DNA of 7,405 nt from Proteiniphilum sp. (GTDB lineage: Bacteria; Bacteroidota; Bacteroidia; Bacteroidales; Dysgonomonadaceae): NCBI GenBank assembly GCA_012728465.1, contig JAAYFB010000371.1:1-7405 (forward strand). Reading direction: 5' to 3'. The notes under the pieces were generated by a model that was not told where the DNA came from, searched no databases, and was given only the letters and a program-made list of their open reading frames with translations. The position numbers and the translations under genes were made by a program. Positions 1 through 6,563 of the stretch are shown in pieces. Each line of letters begins with the position of its first letter. Position 1 is the first letter of the stretch.

Positions 1-193
1 AAAAAATTAACTTTCTCTTGAAGAACTTAAAAACTCAACTTTCTCAACATGCAATGGAGAGGAAAGACTTAATACGATGCTAAGTATTTCTGTGATATAC
101 ATAATGTAAAGTTATGGATTTTATGGAATCACCCACACAAAATGTAATAGAGCCGTTAATCACCTGTTAAATGATACTATCAAAAAAACATTC
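1..193. other. Left-edge region without a convincing gene
   Basis: This stretch upstream of the first promoter holds no ORF I can support. One + frame is open from position 3 to a TAA at 81-83 and would encode about 26 residues ending near ERKDLIRC. It could be the tail of a gene entering from the left, but an open stretch of that length is expected fairly often by chance. A 9-base direct repeat, AACTTTCTC, occurs at 9-17 and 37-45 with no further copies that I see. Positions 84-193 are AT-rich and contain no clear hairpin terminator or RNA gene. Confidence 0.5.
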
Positions 194-216
194 TATCTTT
201 GTGCTTGTTAATTTTG
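194..216 (+). promoter_or_regulatory. Bacteroidetes-type promoter for cmk-ispH
   Basis: TATCTTTG at 194-201 matches the Bacteroidetes -7 consensus TAnnTTTG and is followed by TGC. Initiation a few bases further on would give a leader of roughly 25 nt before the cmk ATG at 233. A second exact match, TAATTTTG, lies at 209-216, but it would leave almost no leader. No good -33 TTTG is visible at the usual distance from either box, so the assignment rests on the -7 element and on its position before the gene. Confidence 0.55.
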
Positions 217-232
217 TTACTGAACTACTTAT

Positions 233-928
233 ATGAATACAGATAAAATAAATATTGCTGTAGATGGATTTTCATCGTGTGGCAAAAGCACGATTGCTAA
301 AGGATTGGCAGCAAAAGTTGGGTATATTTACATTGACAGTGGGGCAATGTATCGAGCATTGGCACTATTTGCTATCAAAAATGGGTGGATGACTGAAGAT
401 TATATTAATGAAGATGAGTTGATAAGACACATATCGGATATTAAAATTGAGTTTAAACCAAACGATGATGGCACTCAAGATACTTATTTAAACGGAGAAA
501 ATGTAGAATCTGAGATTCGTTCATTACAAGTAGCCAATGGTGCAAGTCGTATAAGTACATTAGGATTTGTTAGAGAGGAGCTAGTGCGTCAACAACGAGC
601 TATGGGAGAACAAAAGGGAGTGGTGATGGATGGTAGAGATATTGGCACCGTTGTTTTTCCTGATGCAGAATTAAAGATATTTCTAACAGCATCACCCGAA
701 GTTAGGGCCAAACGTCGCTTTTTGGAGTTACAATCGAAAGACATTGATACCACATACGAAGATACACTTGCAAACGTAACAGAGCGAGATTATAGAGATA
801 CAACACGTAAAGAGAGTCCTCTACGCAAAGCAGAAGATGCACTTGAGCTTGACAACTCTTATATTACGATAGATGAACAACTGCAATGGGCAGTGGATAT
901 GTTTAATAAAATCACAAAAAGAGAATGA
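233..928 (+). CDS. cmk: Cytidylate kinase
   Basis: This enzyme transfers the ATP gamma-phosphate to CMP or dCMP in the cytoplasm, recycling them for nucleic-acid and CDP-lipid synthesis. The 231 residues match the usual bacterial Cmk length of about 225-230. A P-loop, GFSSCGKS, lies at residues 12-19. DSGAMYRA at 35-42 is the nucleotide-binding signature, with S36 and R41 at the positions known in E. coli Cmk. The Cmk-specific NMP-binding insert falls at about residues 60-105. DGRDIGTVVFPDAELKIF spans 133-150, and the lid segment with R185, D189, R192 and SPL spans about 184-197. The ATG at 233 is preferred because the P-loop then sits at the normal distance from the N-terminus. There is no Shine-Dalgarno sequence. 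The stop overlaps the ispH start (ATGA), implying translational coupling. No key residue looks missing. Confidence 0.96.
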   Translation: MNTDKINIAVDGFSSCGKSTIAKGLAAKVGYIYIDSGAMYRALALFAIKNGWMTEDYINEDELIRHISDIKIEFKPNDDGTQDTYLNGENVESEIRSLQVANGASRISTLGFVREELVRQQRAMGEQKGVVMDGRDIGTVVFPDAELKIFLTASPEVRAKRRFLELQSKDIDTTYEDTLANVTERDYRDTTRKESPLRKAEDALELDNSYITIDEQLQWAVDMFNKITKRE

Positions 929-1818
929 GTAAAATCGAAATAGATAAGCAATCGGGAACCTGCTTTGGTGTAGCTAGAGCTATTTCTAGAGCAGAAGAAG
1001 AACTTAAAAAAGGTGGACCACTATATTGTATTGGTGATATTGTCCACAACAATATTGAAGTAGAAAGATTAGCTAAAATGGGATTGATAACAATCAATCA
1101 CGAAGAATTTAAAAAGCTCAAGAATGTTAGAGTATTTCTTCGCGCACATGGCGAACCACCAAGCACATACGAAATAGCTAAAAAAAACAATATAGAACTT
1201 ATTGATGCCTCCTGTCCCGTAGTATTGGGTTTGCAAAAGCGAGTAAAGAAAAAGTATGTGATGCGTGACAATGATGACACGCAGATTGTTATTTACGGAA
1301 AGAAAGGGCATGCAGAGGTAAATGGATTATTGGGACAGACGGACGAATCAGCAATAATTATTGAAAGCAAAGATGAAATAGATATACTTGATTTTTCTAA
1401 AAATATCACCCTTTTCTCACAAACTACAAAACCCTTAGATGGATTTCAAGAGGTGGGAGATTTGATAAAATCACGAATGCAAGGTGACGCAGTATTTGAA
1501 TTTTATGATACTATTTGTCGTCAGGTTTCAAATCGCGTTCCCAATATGCATGAGTTTGCACAAAAGCATGATGTTATTATATTTGTAGCTGGCGAAAAAA
1601 GCTCTAATGGTAAAGTTCTTTTCGCTGAATGTAAAAAACATAATCCCAACTCCTACATCATACATAGCCCCGAACAATTAAACGAAAAAATGTTTAATGA
1701 AAAAGATTCAATCGGAATATGTGGTGCAACTTCAACACCAATGTGGCAAATGGAGGAAATAGCACAAAGGATATCAGTAATGATACCTAAAACAGAAATA
1801 GAAAAAGCAACTTTTTAA
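925..1818 (+). CDS. ispH: 4-hydroxy-3-methylbut-2-enyl diphosphate reductase (IspH/LytB)
   Basis: This [4Fe-4S] enzyme catalyses the last step of the MEP pathway, reducing HMBPP to isopentenyl and dimethylallyl diphosphate in the cytoplasm. The 297 residues are close to the family norm. The three cluster cysteines are visible at C13 (GTCFGV), C97 (DASCPVV) and C198 (DTICRQ). Substrate-site residues include H41 in VHNN, H75 in RAHGEP, H129 and E131 in GHAEVNG, the QTT motif at 166-168, and the SSN at 226-228. GATSTP at 267-272 is the conserved C-terminal diphosphate-binding segment. The ATG lies inside the cmk stop (ATGA), so the two genes form one transcription unit. The last codons form the left arm of an intrinsic terminator. 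IspH also influences persister and stringent phenotypes in some bacteria, but nothing here shows that. The identification is firm. Confidence 0.96.
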   Translation: MSKIEIDKQSGTCFGVARAISRAEEELKKGGPLYCIGDIVHNNIEVERLAKMGLITINHEEFKKLKNVRVFLRAHGEPPSTYEIAKKNNIELIDASCPVVLGLQKRVKKKYVMRDNDDTQIVIYGKKGHAEVNGLLGQTDESAIIIESKDEIDILDFSKNITLFSQTTKPLDGFQEVGDLIKSRMQGDAVFEFYDTICRQVSNRVPNMHEFAQKHDVIIFVAGEKSSNGKVLFAECKKHNPNSYIIHSPEQLNEKMFNEKDSIGICGATSTPMWQMEEIAQRISVMIPKTEIEKATF

Positions 1819-1830
1819 GTTGCTTTTTTT
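1802..1830 (+). terminator. Intrinsic terminator overlapping the ispH stop codon
   Basis: AAAAAGCAACTT at 1802-1813 pairs perfectly with AAGTTGCTTTTT at 1817-1828 around a TTT loop, giving a 12-bp stem that runs into a T tract reaching 1830. The left arm encodes the final Lys-Ala-Thr codons of ispH, and the stop TAA (1816-1818) covers the end of the loop and the start of the right arm. The A and T runs make it potentially bidirectional, but no converging gene exists here. It separates cmk-ispH from pfkA. Confidence 0.85.
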
Positions 1831-1844
1831 AATGTTGACCAAGT

Positions 1845-1875
1845 TATGAGTGTATTAAAATAAACAGTATCTTTG
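1845..1875 (+). promoter_or_regulatory. Bacteroidetes-type promoter for pfkA
   Basis: TATCTTTG at 1868-1875 fits the -7 consensus TAnnTTTG and is identical to the box before cmk. A weak -33-like TATG lies 19 bases upstream, at 1845-1848. It sits directly after the ispH terminator, as expected for a new transcription unit. The leader to the pfkA ATG would be roughly 50 nt and shows no obvious structure. Confidence 0.65.
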
Positions 1876-1934
1876 TAAGCAATTGTATTTAGGTCAATTT
1901 ACTTGAAACAACTTGATTTACAAATAACTTTAAT

Positions 1935-2918
1935 ATGGATTCTAATATAAAATGCATTGGTGTGCTCACTTCAGGTGGAGACGCACCAGGAATGAATGCT
2001 GCAATTAGAGCGGTGACGCGTGGTGCTATATTTAATGGCATACGGGTGTTTGGTATTTATAGAGGGTATAAAGGACTTATCACAAACGAGATAGAGGAAT
2101 TTAAAACCAATAGTGTTAGTAATATAATTCAACAAGGCGGTACAATTTTAAAAACTGCTAGATGTGATGAATTTAAAACTAAAGAGGGTAGGGCTATAGC
2201 TTATGAAAATATGCAAAAGCACGGTATCGAAGCTTTAGTTGTTATTGGAGGAGATGGTTCACTTACAGGTGCAGCAATATTTTCCAGTGAATATAATATA
2301 CCCATTGTTGGACTTCCTGCAACTATTGATAACGATCTTAATGCTACAGATGTTACTATAGGTTATGATACTGCTCTGAACACCATAATGGAAGCAATGG
2401 ATAAGATACGCGACACAGCTACTTCTCACGAGCGTTTGTTTTTTATAGAAGTAATGGGAAGAAATTGTGGATACTTAGCTTTAAATAGCGCTATTGCATC
2501 AGGTGCAGAGGCTGCCATTATTCCCGAAATTAGTATGGAGAAAGACCAGTTGGCCGAACTAATTGAGCAAGGCTTCAGAAAATCAAAAAGCAGTAGTATG
2601 GTATTGGTAGCCGAAAGCCCTGTTACAGGCGGAGCATACAATTTGGCTGAGCGAGTAAAAAAACAATACCCTCAGTATGACGTGCGTGTAACAATCTTAG
2701 GTCACTTACAACGTGGAGGCACACCATCTGCGCAAGATAGAATTTTGGCAAGCCGTATGGGAGTAGCTTCAATACAGGCATTAATTGAAAATCAAAGAAG
2801 TGTGATGATAGGTATTAGAGAGAATGAAATTACTTATGTGCCCTTCAGAAGAGCTATTAAAAAAGAACGTGCTATCAGCGAAGAATTGTTAGAGGTACTT
2901 AGGATATCATCAATTTAA
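1935..2918 (+). CDS. pfkA: ATP-dependent 6-phosphofructokinase
   Basis: PfkA phosphorylates fructose 6-phosphate to fructose 1,6-bisphosphate, the committed step of glycolysis, in the cytoplasm as a homotetramer. The 327 residues match the short bacterial PfkA class (about 320). [14 protein letters not shown] at 12-25 and IGGDGS at 104-109 form the nucleotide site. TIDND at 130-134 contains the catalytic Asp132. [10 protein letters not shown] at 174-183 and [14 protein letters not shown] at 256-269 bind substrate. Donor use can be read from two positions. Gly108 after GGD is the ATP type, where PPi enzymes have Asp. Ala129 before TIDND is small, where PPi enzymes carry Lys. I therefore call it ATP-dependent. 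ATG 1935 is chosen because it directly precedes the conserved N-terminal strand. It appears monocistronic: it has its own promoter, and mce starts from another after a 77-base gap. I see no clear terminator after it. Confidence 0.95.
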   Translation: MDSNIKCIGVLTSGGDAPGMNAAIRAVTRGAIFNGIRVFGIYRGYKGLITNEIEEFKTNSVSNIIQQGGTILKTARCDEFKTKEGRAIAYENMQKHGIEALVVIGGDGSLTGAAIFSSEYNIPIVGLPATIDNDLNATDVTIGYDTALNTIMEAMDKIRDTATSHERLFFIEVMGRNCGYLALNSAIASGAEAAIIPEISMEKDQLAELIEQGFRKSKSSSMVLVAESPVTGGAYNLAERVKKQYPQYDVRVTILGHLQRGGTPSAQDRILASRMGVASIQALIENQRSVMIGIRENEITYVPFRRAIKKERAISEELLEVLRISSI

Positions 2919-2933
2919 GATAGATAAATTTTA

Positions 2934-2960
2934 TTGGACAACTAAAAAGTTGTACCTTTG
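2934..2960 (+). promoter_or_regulatory. Promoter for mce with an inverted repeat at the -7 box
   Basis: TACCTTTG at 2953-2960, followed by C, is a textbook Bacteroidetes -7 element. A TTG at 2934-2936 may serve as the -33 element, although the 16-base gap is shorter than usual. Between the two lies a perfect inverted repeat, ACAACT (2938-2943) and AGTTGT (2948-2953) with an AAAA centre, whose right arm touches the -7 box. The position suits a repressor operator. This is an inference, since no T tract follows to make it a terminator for pfkA. Confidence 0.7.
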
Positions 2961-2995
2961 CACATCAAAATCAATTAAATACAAAAAAATAGAAT

Positions 2996-3406
2996 ATGGA
3001 TTTAACACACATTGAACACATCGGCATAGCCGTCAAGAGTATTGAGGAGCAAATTCCATTTTATGAAGGCATTTTAGGCCTTAAGTGTTATAACATCGAA
3101 ACGGTTGAGGATCAAAAAGTGAAAACTGCGTTTTTTATGATTGGTCAAACCAAACTTGAGCTACTTGAGCCTACAAGTGAAGATAGCACAATAGCAAAAT
3201 TTATTGAGAAGCGAGGCGAAGGAGTTCATCATATCGCTTATGCTACTAAGAGTGTGGAAAAAGCATTGAAAACTGCAGAGGAAAAAGGAGTGCGTTTGAT
3301 TGATAAGGCACCACGTCCAGGAGCAGAAGGATTGAATATTGCTTTCTTGCATCCAAAATCAACAGGAAGTGTTTTGACAGAACTATGTGAACATCCTGAG
3401 AAATAA
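2996..3406 (+). CDS. mce: Methylmalonyl-CoA epimerase
   Basis: Mce interconverts (R)- and (S)-methylmalonyl-CoA, linking the B12-dependent mutase to the biotin-dependent decarboxylase or carboxylase. The protein has 136 residues, the normal size for a two-module vicinal-oxygen-chelate (VOC) fold. The first module begins at IEHIGIAV with metal ligand His8, followed by KLELLEP with Glu55 as the likely second ligand. The second begins at GVHHIAY with His79, and VLTELCE supplies Glu129 as ligand or acid-base residue. These correspond in spacing to H12, Q65, H91 and E141 of the Propionibacterium enzyme; the Glu for Gln replacement is common in the family. PRPGAEGLNIAFLHP at 106-120 is also typical. 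Other VOC enzymes are possible in principle, but the motifs and the mmdA neighbour make the call strong. It has its own promoter and a terminator immediately downstream. Confidence 0.94.
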   Translation: MDLTHIEHIGIAVKSIEEQIPFYEGILGLKCYNIETVEDQKVKTAFFMIGQTKLELLEPTSEDSTIAKFIEKRGEGVHHIAYATKSVEKALKTAEEKGVRLIDKAPRPGAEGLNIAFLHPKSTGSVLTELCEHPEK

Positions 3407-3420
3407 TTTTTTTCAAATTA

Positions 3421-3464
3421 ACAATAGCGTTGATAGCTCATGCTGTAACGCTATTGTCTTTTTT
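3421..3464 (+). terminator. Intrinsic terminator between mce and mmdA
   Basis: ACAATAGCGTT (3421-3431) pairs perfectly over 11 bp with AACGCTATTGT (3447-3457), followed by C and six T residues (3459-3464). Inside the 15-base loop, AGC (3435-3437) and GCT (3442-3444) can form a small second stem around TCAT. Only the + strand has a proper T tract directly after the stem, so it acts in the direction of mce transcription. It lies 14 bases after the mce stop and 53 bases before the mmdA start. Confidence 0.85.
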
Positions 3465-3517
3465 GTAAATAAATCAATTAAGAATATCATTCAATTTAAT
3501 CATATAAATTATATAAT

Positions 3518-5080
3518 ATGAGCATTCAACTCGAAAAAATAAAAGAGCTTATTCAATTAAGAGAAAAAGCTCGTTTAGGTGGTGGTGAGAGAAGAATAGA
3601 ATCTCAGCATTCTAAGGGAAAATTTACAGCTCGCGAACGTTTAGCTATGTTACTTGACGAAGGAAGCTTCGAAGAGTTTGATATGTTTGTGGAGCATAGA
3701 TGCCATAACTTTGGCATGGAAAAAACAAAATTTTTAGGCGATGGCGTTGTTACTGGTTATGGTACCATCGAAGGTCGTTTAATATATGTATATGCTCAAG
3801 ACTTCACTGTTTCTGGAGGTTCTCTTTCAGAAATGCATGCAAAGAAAATTTGCAAAGTGATGGATCAGGCAATGAAAATGGGGGCACCCGTAATTGGAAT
3901 TAATGATTCTGGCGGTGCACGTATTCAGGAAGGTATTAATGCTTTGGCTGGATATGCAGAGATATTTCAACGCAACATATTAGCATCTGGTGTTGTACCT
4001 CAAATATCAGGTATATTTGGTCCATGTGCTGGTGGAGCGGTATATTCACCCGCATTGACAGACTTTATTGTGATGACGCAAGGAACTTCATATATGTTCT
4101 TGACTGGTCCTAAAGTAGTAAAAACGGTTACTGGCGAAGATGTAACTCAAGAAAATCTTGGTGGTGCATCAGTACACTCTGCAAAATCTGGAGTAGCACA
4201 GTTTTCGGTAGATACAGAAGAGACAGGTATCAACACAATACGTCAGCTAATTAGTTTTATTCCTCAAAATAATCTTGAGGAAGCTCCAGTTATTGAAAAC
4301 GATGATCCAATAGATAGACTTGATGATGCACTAAACGATATCATCCCTGATAGTGCTAATAGACCATACGATATGTATGAAGTAATTGGTTCAATCATTG
4401 ATAAAGGTGAGTTCTTGGAAGTTCATTCAGACTATGCTAAGAATATTATTGTTGGTTTTGCTCGTTTTAATGGACAATCTGTAGGTATTGTTGCTAACCA
4501 ACCGAAATTCCTTGCTGGAGTTTTAGATATTAACGCTTCGCGTAAAGCAGCACGATTTGTTCGTTTTTGTGATGCATTTAATATTCCTTTGGTAACATTA
4601 GTTGACGTACCTGGCTTCCTTCCTGGAACTGGACAAGAGTATGGTGGAGTAATTGTACATGGTGCTAAACTTCTATATGCATACGGTGAGGCAACTGTTC
4701 CAAAGATTACTGTAACCCTGCGTAAGTCTTATGGTGGTGCGCATATTGTGATGAGCTGTAAACAGCTTAGAGGTGATGTAAACTATGCTTGGCCAAGTGC
4801 TGAAATTGCAGTTATGGGTGCAGATGGTGCTGTTGAGGTGCTTTACGGAAGAGAAATTGCAAAAGAAGAGACTCCTGAGAAAAAAGCTGAGGTATATGCT
4901 GAGAAAAGAAATGAGTACAATAAGCTATTTGCTAATCCATACGAAGCCGCACGCTATGGCTTTATTGATGATGTAATTGAGCCACGTAATACTCGTTTTA
5001 GAATTATCCGTGCTCTTCAACAAACTCAAACTAAGAAGCTACAAAATCCGGCTAAGAAACATGACAATCTTCCATTATAA
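3518..5080 (+). CDS. mmdA: Methylmalonyl-CoA decarboxylase alpha subunit (carboxyltransferase)
   Basis: MmdA transfers the carboxyl group of (S)-methylmalonyl-CoA to biotin on MmdC, releasing propionyl-CoA on the cytoplasmic face of the Na+ pump. It belongs to the acyl-CoA carboxyltransferase family, and its 520 residues match MmdA/PccB at about 510-520. The N-terminal crotonase-like half (about 20-270) shows KFTARERL at 35-42, [11 protein letters not shown] at 129-139 and the oxyanion-hole segment [13 protein letters not shown] at 168-180. The C-terminal half (about 285-510) has [12 protein letters not shown] at 363-374, [12 protein letters not shown] at 402-413 and [16 protein letters not shown] at 425-440. 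It ends in KKHDNLPL, close to the usual KHGNIPL tail. The same fold serves propionyl-CoA carboxylase. I favour the decarboxylase because an OadG-like subunit, a biotin carrier and mmdB follow, and no biotin carboxylase is present. The leader is very A/U-rich and has no Shine-Dalgarno sequence. Confidence 0.93.
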   Translation: MSIQLEKIKELIQLREKARLGGGERRIESQHSKGKFTARERLAMLLDEGSFEEFDMFVEHRCHNFGMEKTKFLGDGVVTGYGTIEGRLIYVYAQDFTVSGGSLSEMHAKKICKVMDQAMKMGAPVIGINDSGGARIQEGINALAGYAEIFQRNILASGVVPQISGIFGPCAGGAVYSPALTDFIVMTQGTSYMFLTGPKVVKTVTGEDVTQENLGGASVHSAKSGVAQFSVDTEETGINTIRQLISFIPQNNLEEAPVIENDDPIDRLDDALNDIIPDSANRPYDMYEVIGSIIDKGEFLEVHSDYAKNIIVGFARFNGQSVGIVANQPKFLAGVLDINASRKAARFVRFCDAFNIPLVTLVDVPGFLPGTGQEYGGVIVHGAKLLYAYGEATVPKITVTLRKSYGGAHIVMSCKQLRGDVNYAWPSAEIAVMGADGAVEVLYGREIAKEETPEKKAEVYAEKRNEYNKLFANPYEAARYGFIDDVIEPRNTRFRIIRALQQTQTKKLQNPAKKHDNLPL

Positions 5081-5093
5081 ACAGAAAAAGAAA

Positions 5094-6005
5094 ATGAAGA
5101 AATTACCAGTATCACTCTTGTTGCTGCTTTTTCTATTGTCTTTTTCATCATGTACCAAAAAAGTTGTTAACCCAAAGTTGGTTATCAATGAGGTACTTGT
5201 TGTAAATGAAAACAATTTTGTTGATGATTATGGACAAAGAAGCGCATGGATTGAGATTTTTAACAATACAGGAAGTACGCAGAATGTAGGTGGCTATTTC
5301 CTTACTAATGATAAGTCAAATACAAAAAAATATCCTATCCCTCGTGGAGATGTATTGACTAAGATATTGCCACAGCAGCATGCTCTATTCTGGGCAGATA
5401 ATACACCTACAAAAGGTACGTTTCATTTAAACTTTACACTTGATACTAGTAAAGAAAATTGGATCGGTCTTTACGATGAGAGTGGTTTAGTGCTTATCGA
5501 TGAGATAGTAATTCCTGGTGGGCAAGTTCCTGACGTGTCATATGGCTATGAGAAAGATGGTGTTAAGTATGCTAAAGATGGGTCTATTTTATTGGCTAAT
5601 TTAGCAAAAGTAACACCTAGCACCAATAACTACACACTTGATAAGAATGAAAAAGTAGAAAAATTTCTTGAAATTGATCCAATAGGGGTATCAATGACTC
5701 TTACTGCTATGTTGATTGTTTTCTCCGCTCTTGTTATGTTATTTCTAGTATTCAAGCTTATTGGAAATATTTCAGTTTCTATTAGTCGTAGCAGGAACAC
5801 AGGTAAAGCTGTGGTAAAAGAATCTGAAACAGGATCTACTATTATATCTGGGGAAGTACTTACAGCAATATTCATGGCTCTGCACGAAGAGCAAGACCAA
5901 GAACACGATATTGAAAGTACATTTCTTACATTCAATAAGGTAAATAAAACTTATTCTCCTTGGAGCTCAAAAATCTACGGATTAAGAGAGATACCTCGCA
6001 AGTAA
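5094..6005 (+). CDS. OadG/MmdD-type decarboxylase subunit with lipoprotein signal and lamin-tail domain
   Basis: This is probably the small membrane-tether subunit (delta in Mmd, gamma in oxaloacetate decarboxylase), but at 303 residues it is far longer than the usual 80-120. Residues 1-20 are a lipoprotein signal, with KK, a Leu-rich core and a FSSC lipobox (Cys20). Residues 28-156 resemble a lamin-tail domain: LVINEVLVVN, AWIEIFNNTG, VGGYFLTND, ALFWAD, WIGLYDESG and PDVSYGYEKDG. A linker leads to one membrane helix at about 198-224, preceded by IDPIGVSMTL, which is OadG-like. The tail contains an acidic stretch (264-273) and ends with YSPWSSKIYGLREIPRK, resembling Bacteroidales homologues as I recall them. 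The predicted topology is a periplasmic lamin-tail domain with a cytoplasmic tail. ATG 5094 is chosen because it gives a clean signal peptide 13 bases after mmdA; the frame is open further upstream but overlaps mmdA. Confidence 0.8.
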   Translation: MKKLPVSLLLLLFLLSFSSCTKKVVNPKLVINEVLVVNENNFVDDYGQRSAWIEIFNNTGSTQNVGGYFLTNDKSNTKKYPIPRGDVLTKILPQQHALFWADNTPTKGTFHLNFTLDTSKENWIGLYDESGLVLIDEIVIPGGQVPDVSYGYEKDGVKYAKDGSILLANLAKVTPSTNNYTLDKNEKVEKFLEIDPIGVSMTLTAMLIVFSALVMLFLVFKLIGNISVSISRSRNTGKAVVKESETGSTIISGEVLTAIFMALHEEQDQEHDIESTFLTFNKVNKTYSPWSSKIYGLREIPRK

Positions 6006-6117
6006 AAAATAATATTATCGTTAAATAAGCATCGAGACTGTTTCTATATATTGACAAATTGAATCTACTTATTTGCAATTTAGCGAATGGTCTCAAGATA
6101 AAATAAATTACTTAAAG
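6006..6117 (+). other. 112-base gap inside the mmd cluster
   Basis: This is the only long gap within the cluster; the other junctions are 13 and 5 bases. It is AT-rich and begins with a 10-base palindrome, ATAATATTAT (6009-6018). It also contains TTGACA (6051-6056) and TACTTATTTG (6066-6075), which resembles the Bacteroidetes -7 box but has two extra bases between TA and TTTG. I see no hairpin followed by a T tract, so transcription probably continues into mmdC. A weak internal promoter is possible but not demonstrated. Confidence 0.3.
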
Positions 6118-6558
6118 ATGAAACAATATAAATACAGAATCAACGGTAGTCTCTACAATGTAGTTGTTAATAGTACAACAGACGAGATTGCAGAAGTGGA
6201 GGTTAATGGCACTCCATACACAGTTGAAATTGAGAAGAAATCAAAAAAGCAAAAGGCTTCTCCATTTAAAATGCCTGCTCAAGCTCCTACAGCTCACCCA
6301 GCTCCAGCTCCTCAGGTTACAAAGCAACAAACTGTTGCTAGTTCCAACTCATTGACATCACCACTTCCTGGTGTTATCTTAGATATCACTTGCAGTGTAG
6401 GTGATACAGTTAAGAGGGGACAAAAACTAATGATATTGGAAGCTATGAAGATGGAAAACAATATTATGGCAGACAAGGATGGTGTTATAAAAGAAATTAA
6501 GGTTAAAACAGGTGCTACTGTACTTGAAGGAACCGAGCTAATAGTAATTGAGGGATAA
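6118..6558 (+). CDS. mmdC: Biotin carboxyl carrier subunit of methylmalonyl-CoA decarboxylase
   Basis: MmdC carries the carboxyl group on biotin from MmdA to the membrane subunit MmdB. The 146 residues show the standard plan. A short N-terminal segment (1-40; YKYRINGSLYNVVV) is like that of other Mmd/PCC carriers. A flexible Lys/Ala/Pro-rich linker (about 41-76) includes APTAHPAPAP. A biotinyl/lipoyl domain (about 79-146) contains SPLPGVIL and the biotinylation motif EAMKMEN, with the modified Lys111 lying 35 residues from the C-terminus, as usual. ATG 6118 is preferred: MKQYKYRING is the typical family N-terminus. An upstream TTG at 6073 in the same frame would add 15 hydrophilic residues of no family resemblance. 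Biotin attachment needs a BirA ligase encoded elsewhere. The mmdB start follows after 5 bases. Confidence 0.92.
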   Translation: MKQYKYRINGSLYNVVVNSTTDEIAEVEVNGTPYTVEIEKKSKKQKASPFKMPAQAPTAHPAPAPQVTKQQTVASSNSLTSPLPGVILDITCSVGDTVKRGQKLMILEAMKMENNIMADKDGVIKEIKVKTGATVLEGTELIVIEG

Positions 6559-6563
6559 GTTTT

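Noticed and set aside
9..45. Direct repeat AACTTTCTC at 9-17 and 37-45 as a possible repeat array
   Set aside because: Only two short copies are present, with no third unit at the same spacing.
3..83. Possible 3' end of an upstream gene, about 26 codons open from the left edge
   Set aside because: It is too short to tell from chance, has no recognisable motif, and has no terminator after it.
7..102. A 31-codon ORF on the minus strand near the left edge
   Set aside because: It is short, has no family resemblance and no supported promoter, and lies in AT-rich DNA where such ORFs are common.
912..1311. Minus-strand ORFs of 60-80 codons inside ispH
   Set aside because: They lie opposite strongly conserved ispH coding sequence and their translations resemble no known protein.
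4785..4976. A 63-codon + strand ORF inside mmdA
   Set aside because: It is an out-of-frame reading of the conserved [10 protein letters not shown] region and what follows, with a low-complexity, Leu/Lys-rich translation.
4977..5093. A longer version of the OadG-like ORF starting at 4977 within mmdA
   Set aside because: The 39 extra residues overlap the conserved mmdA C-terminus in another frame and would bury the clear lipoprotein signal that begins at 5094.
6056..6081. AAATTG and CAATTT as a hairpin upstream of mmdC
   Set aside because: The stem is only 6 bp and AT-rich with a 14-base loop and no T tract, so it is unlikely to be stable.
6073..6117. TTG start extending mmdC by 15 residues
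   Set aside because: The extension is not family-like, and the ATG at 6118 gives the usual MKxYKYxING N-terminus.
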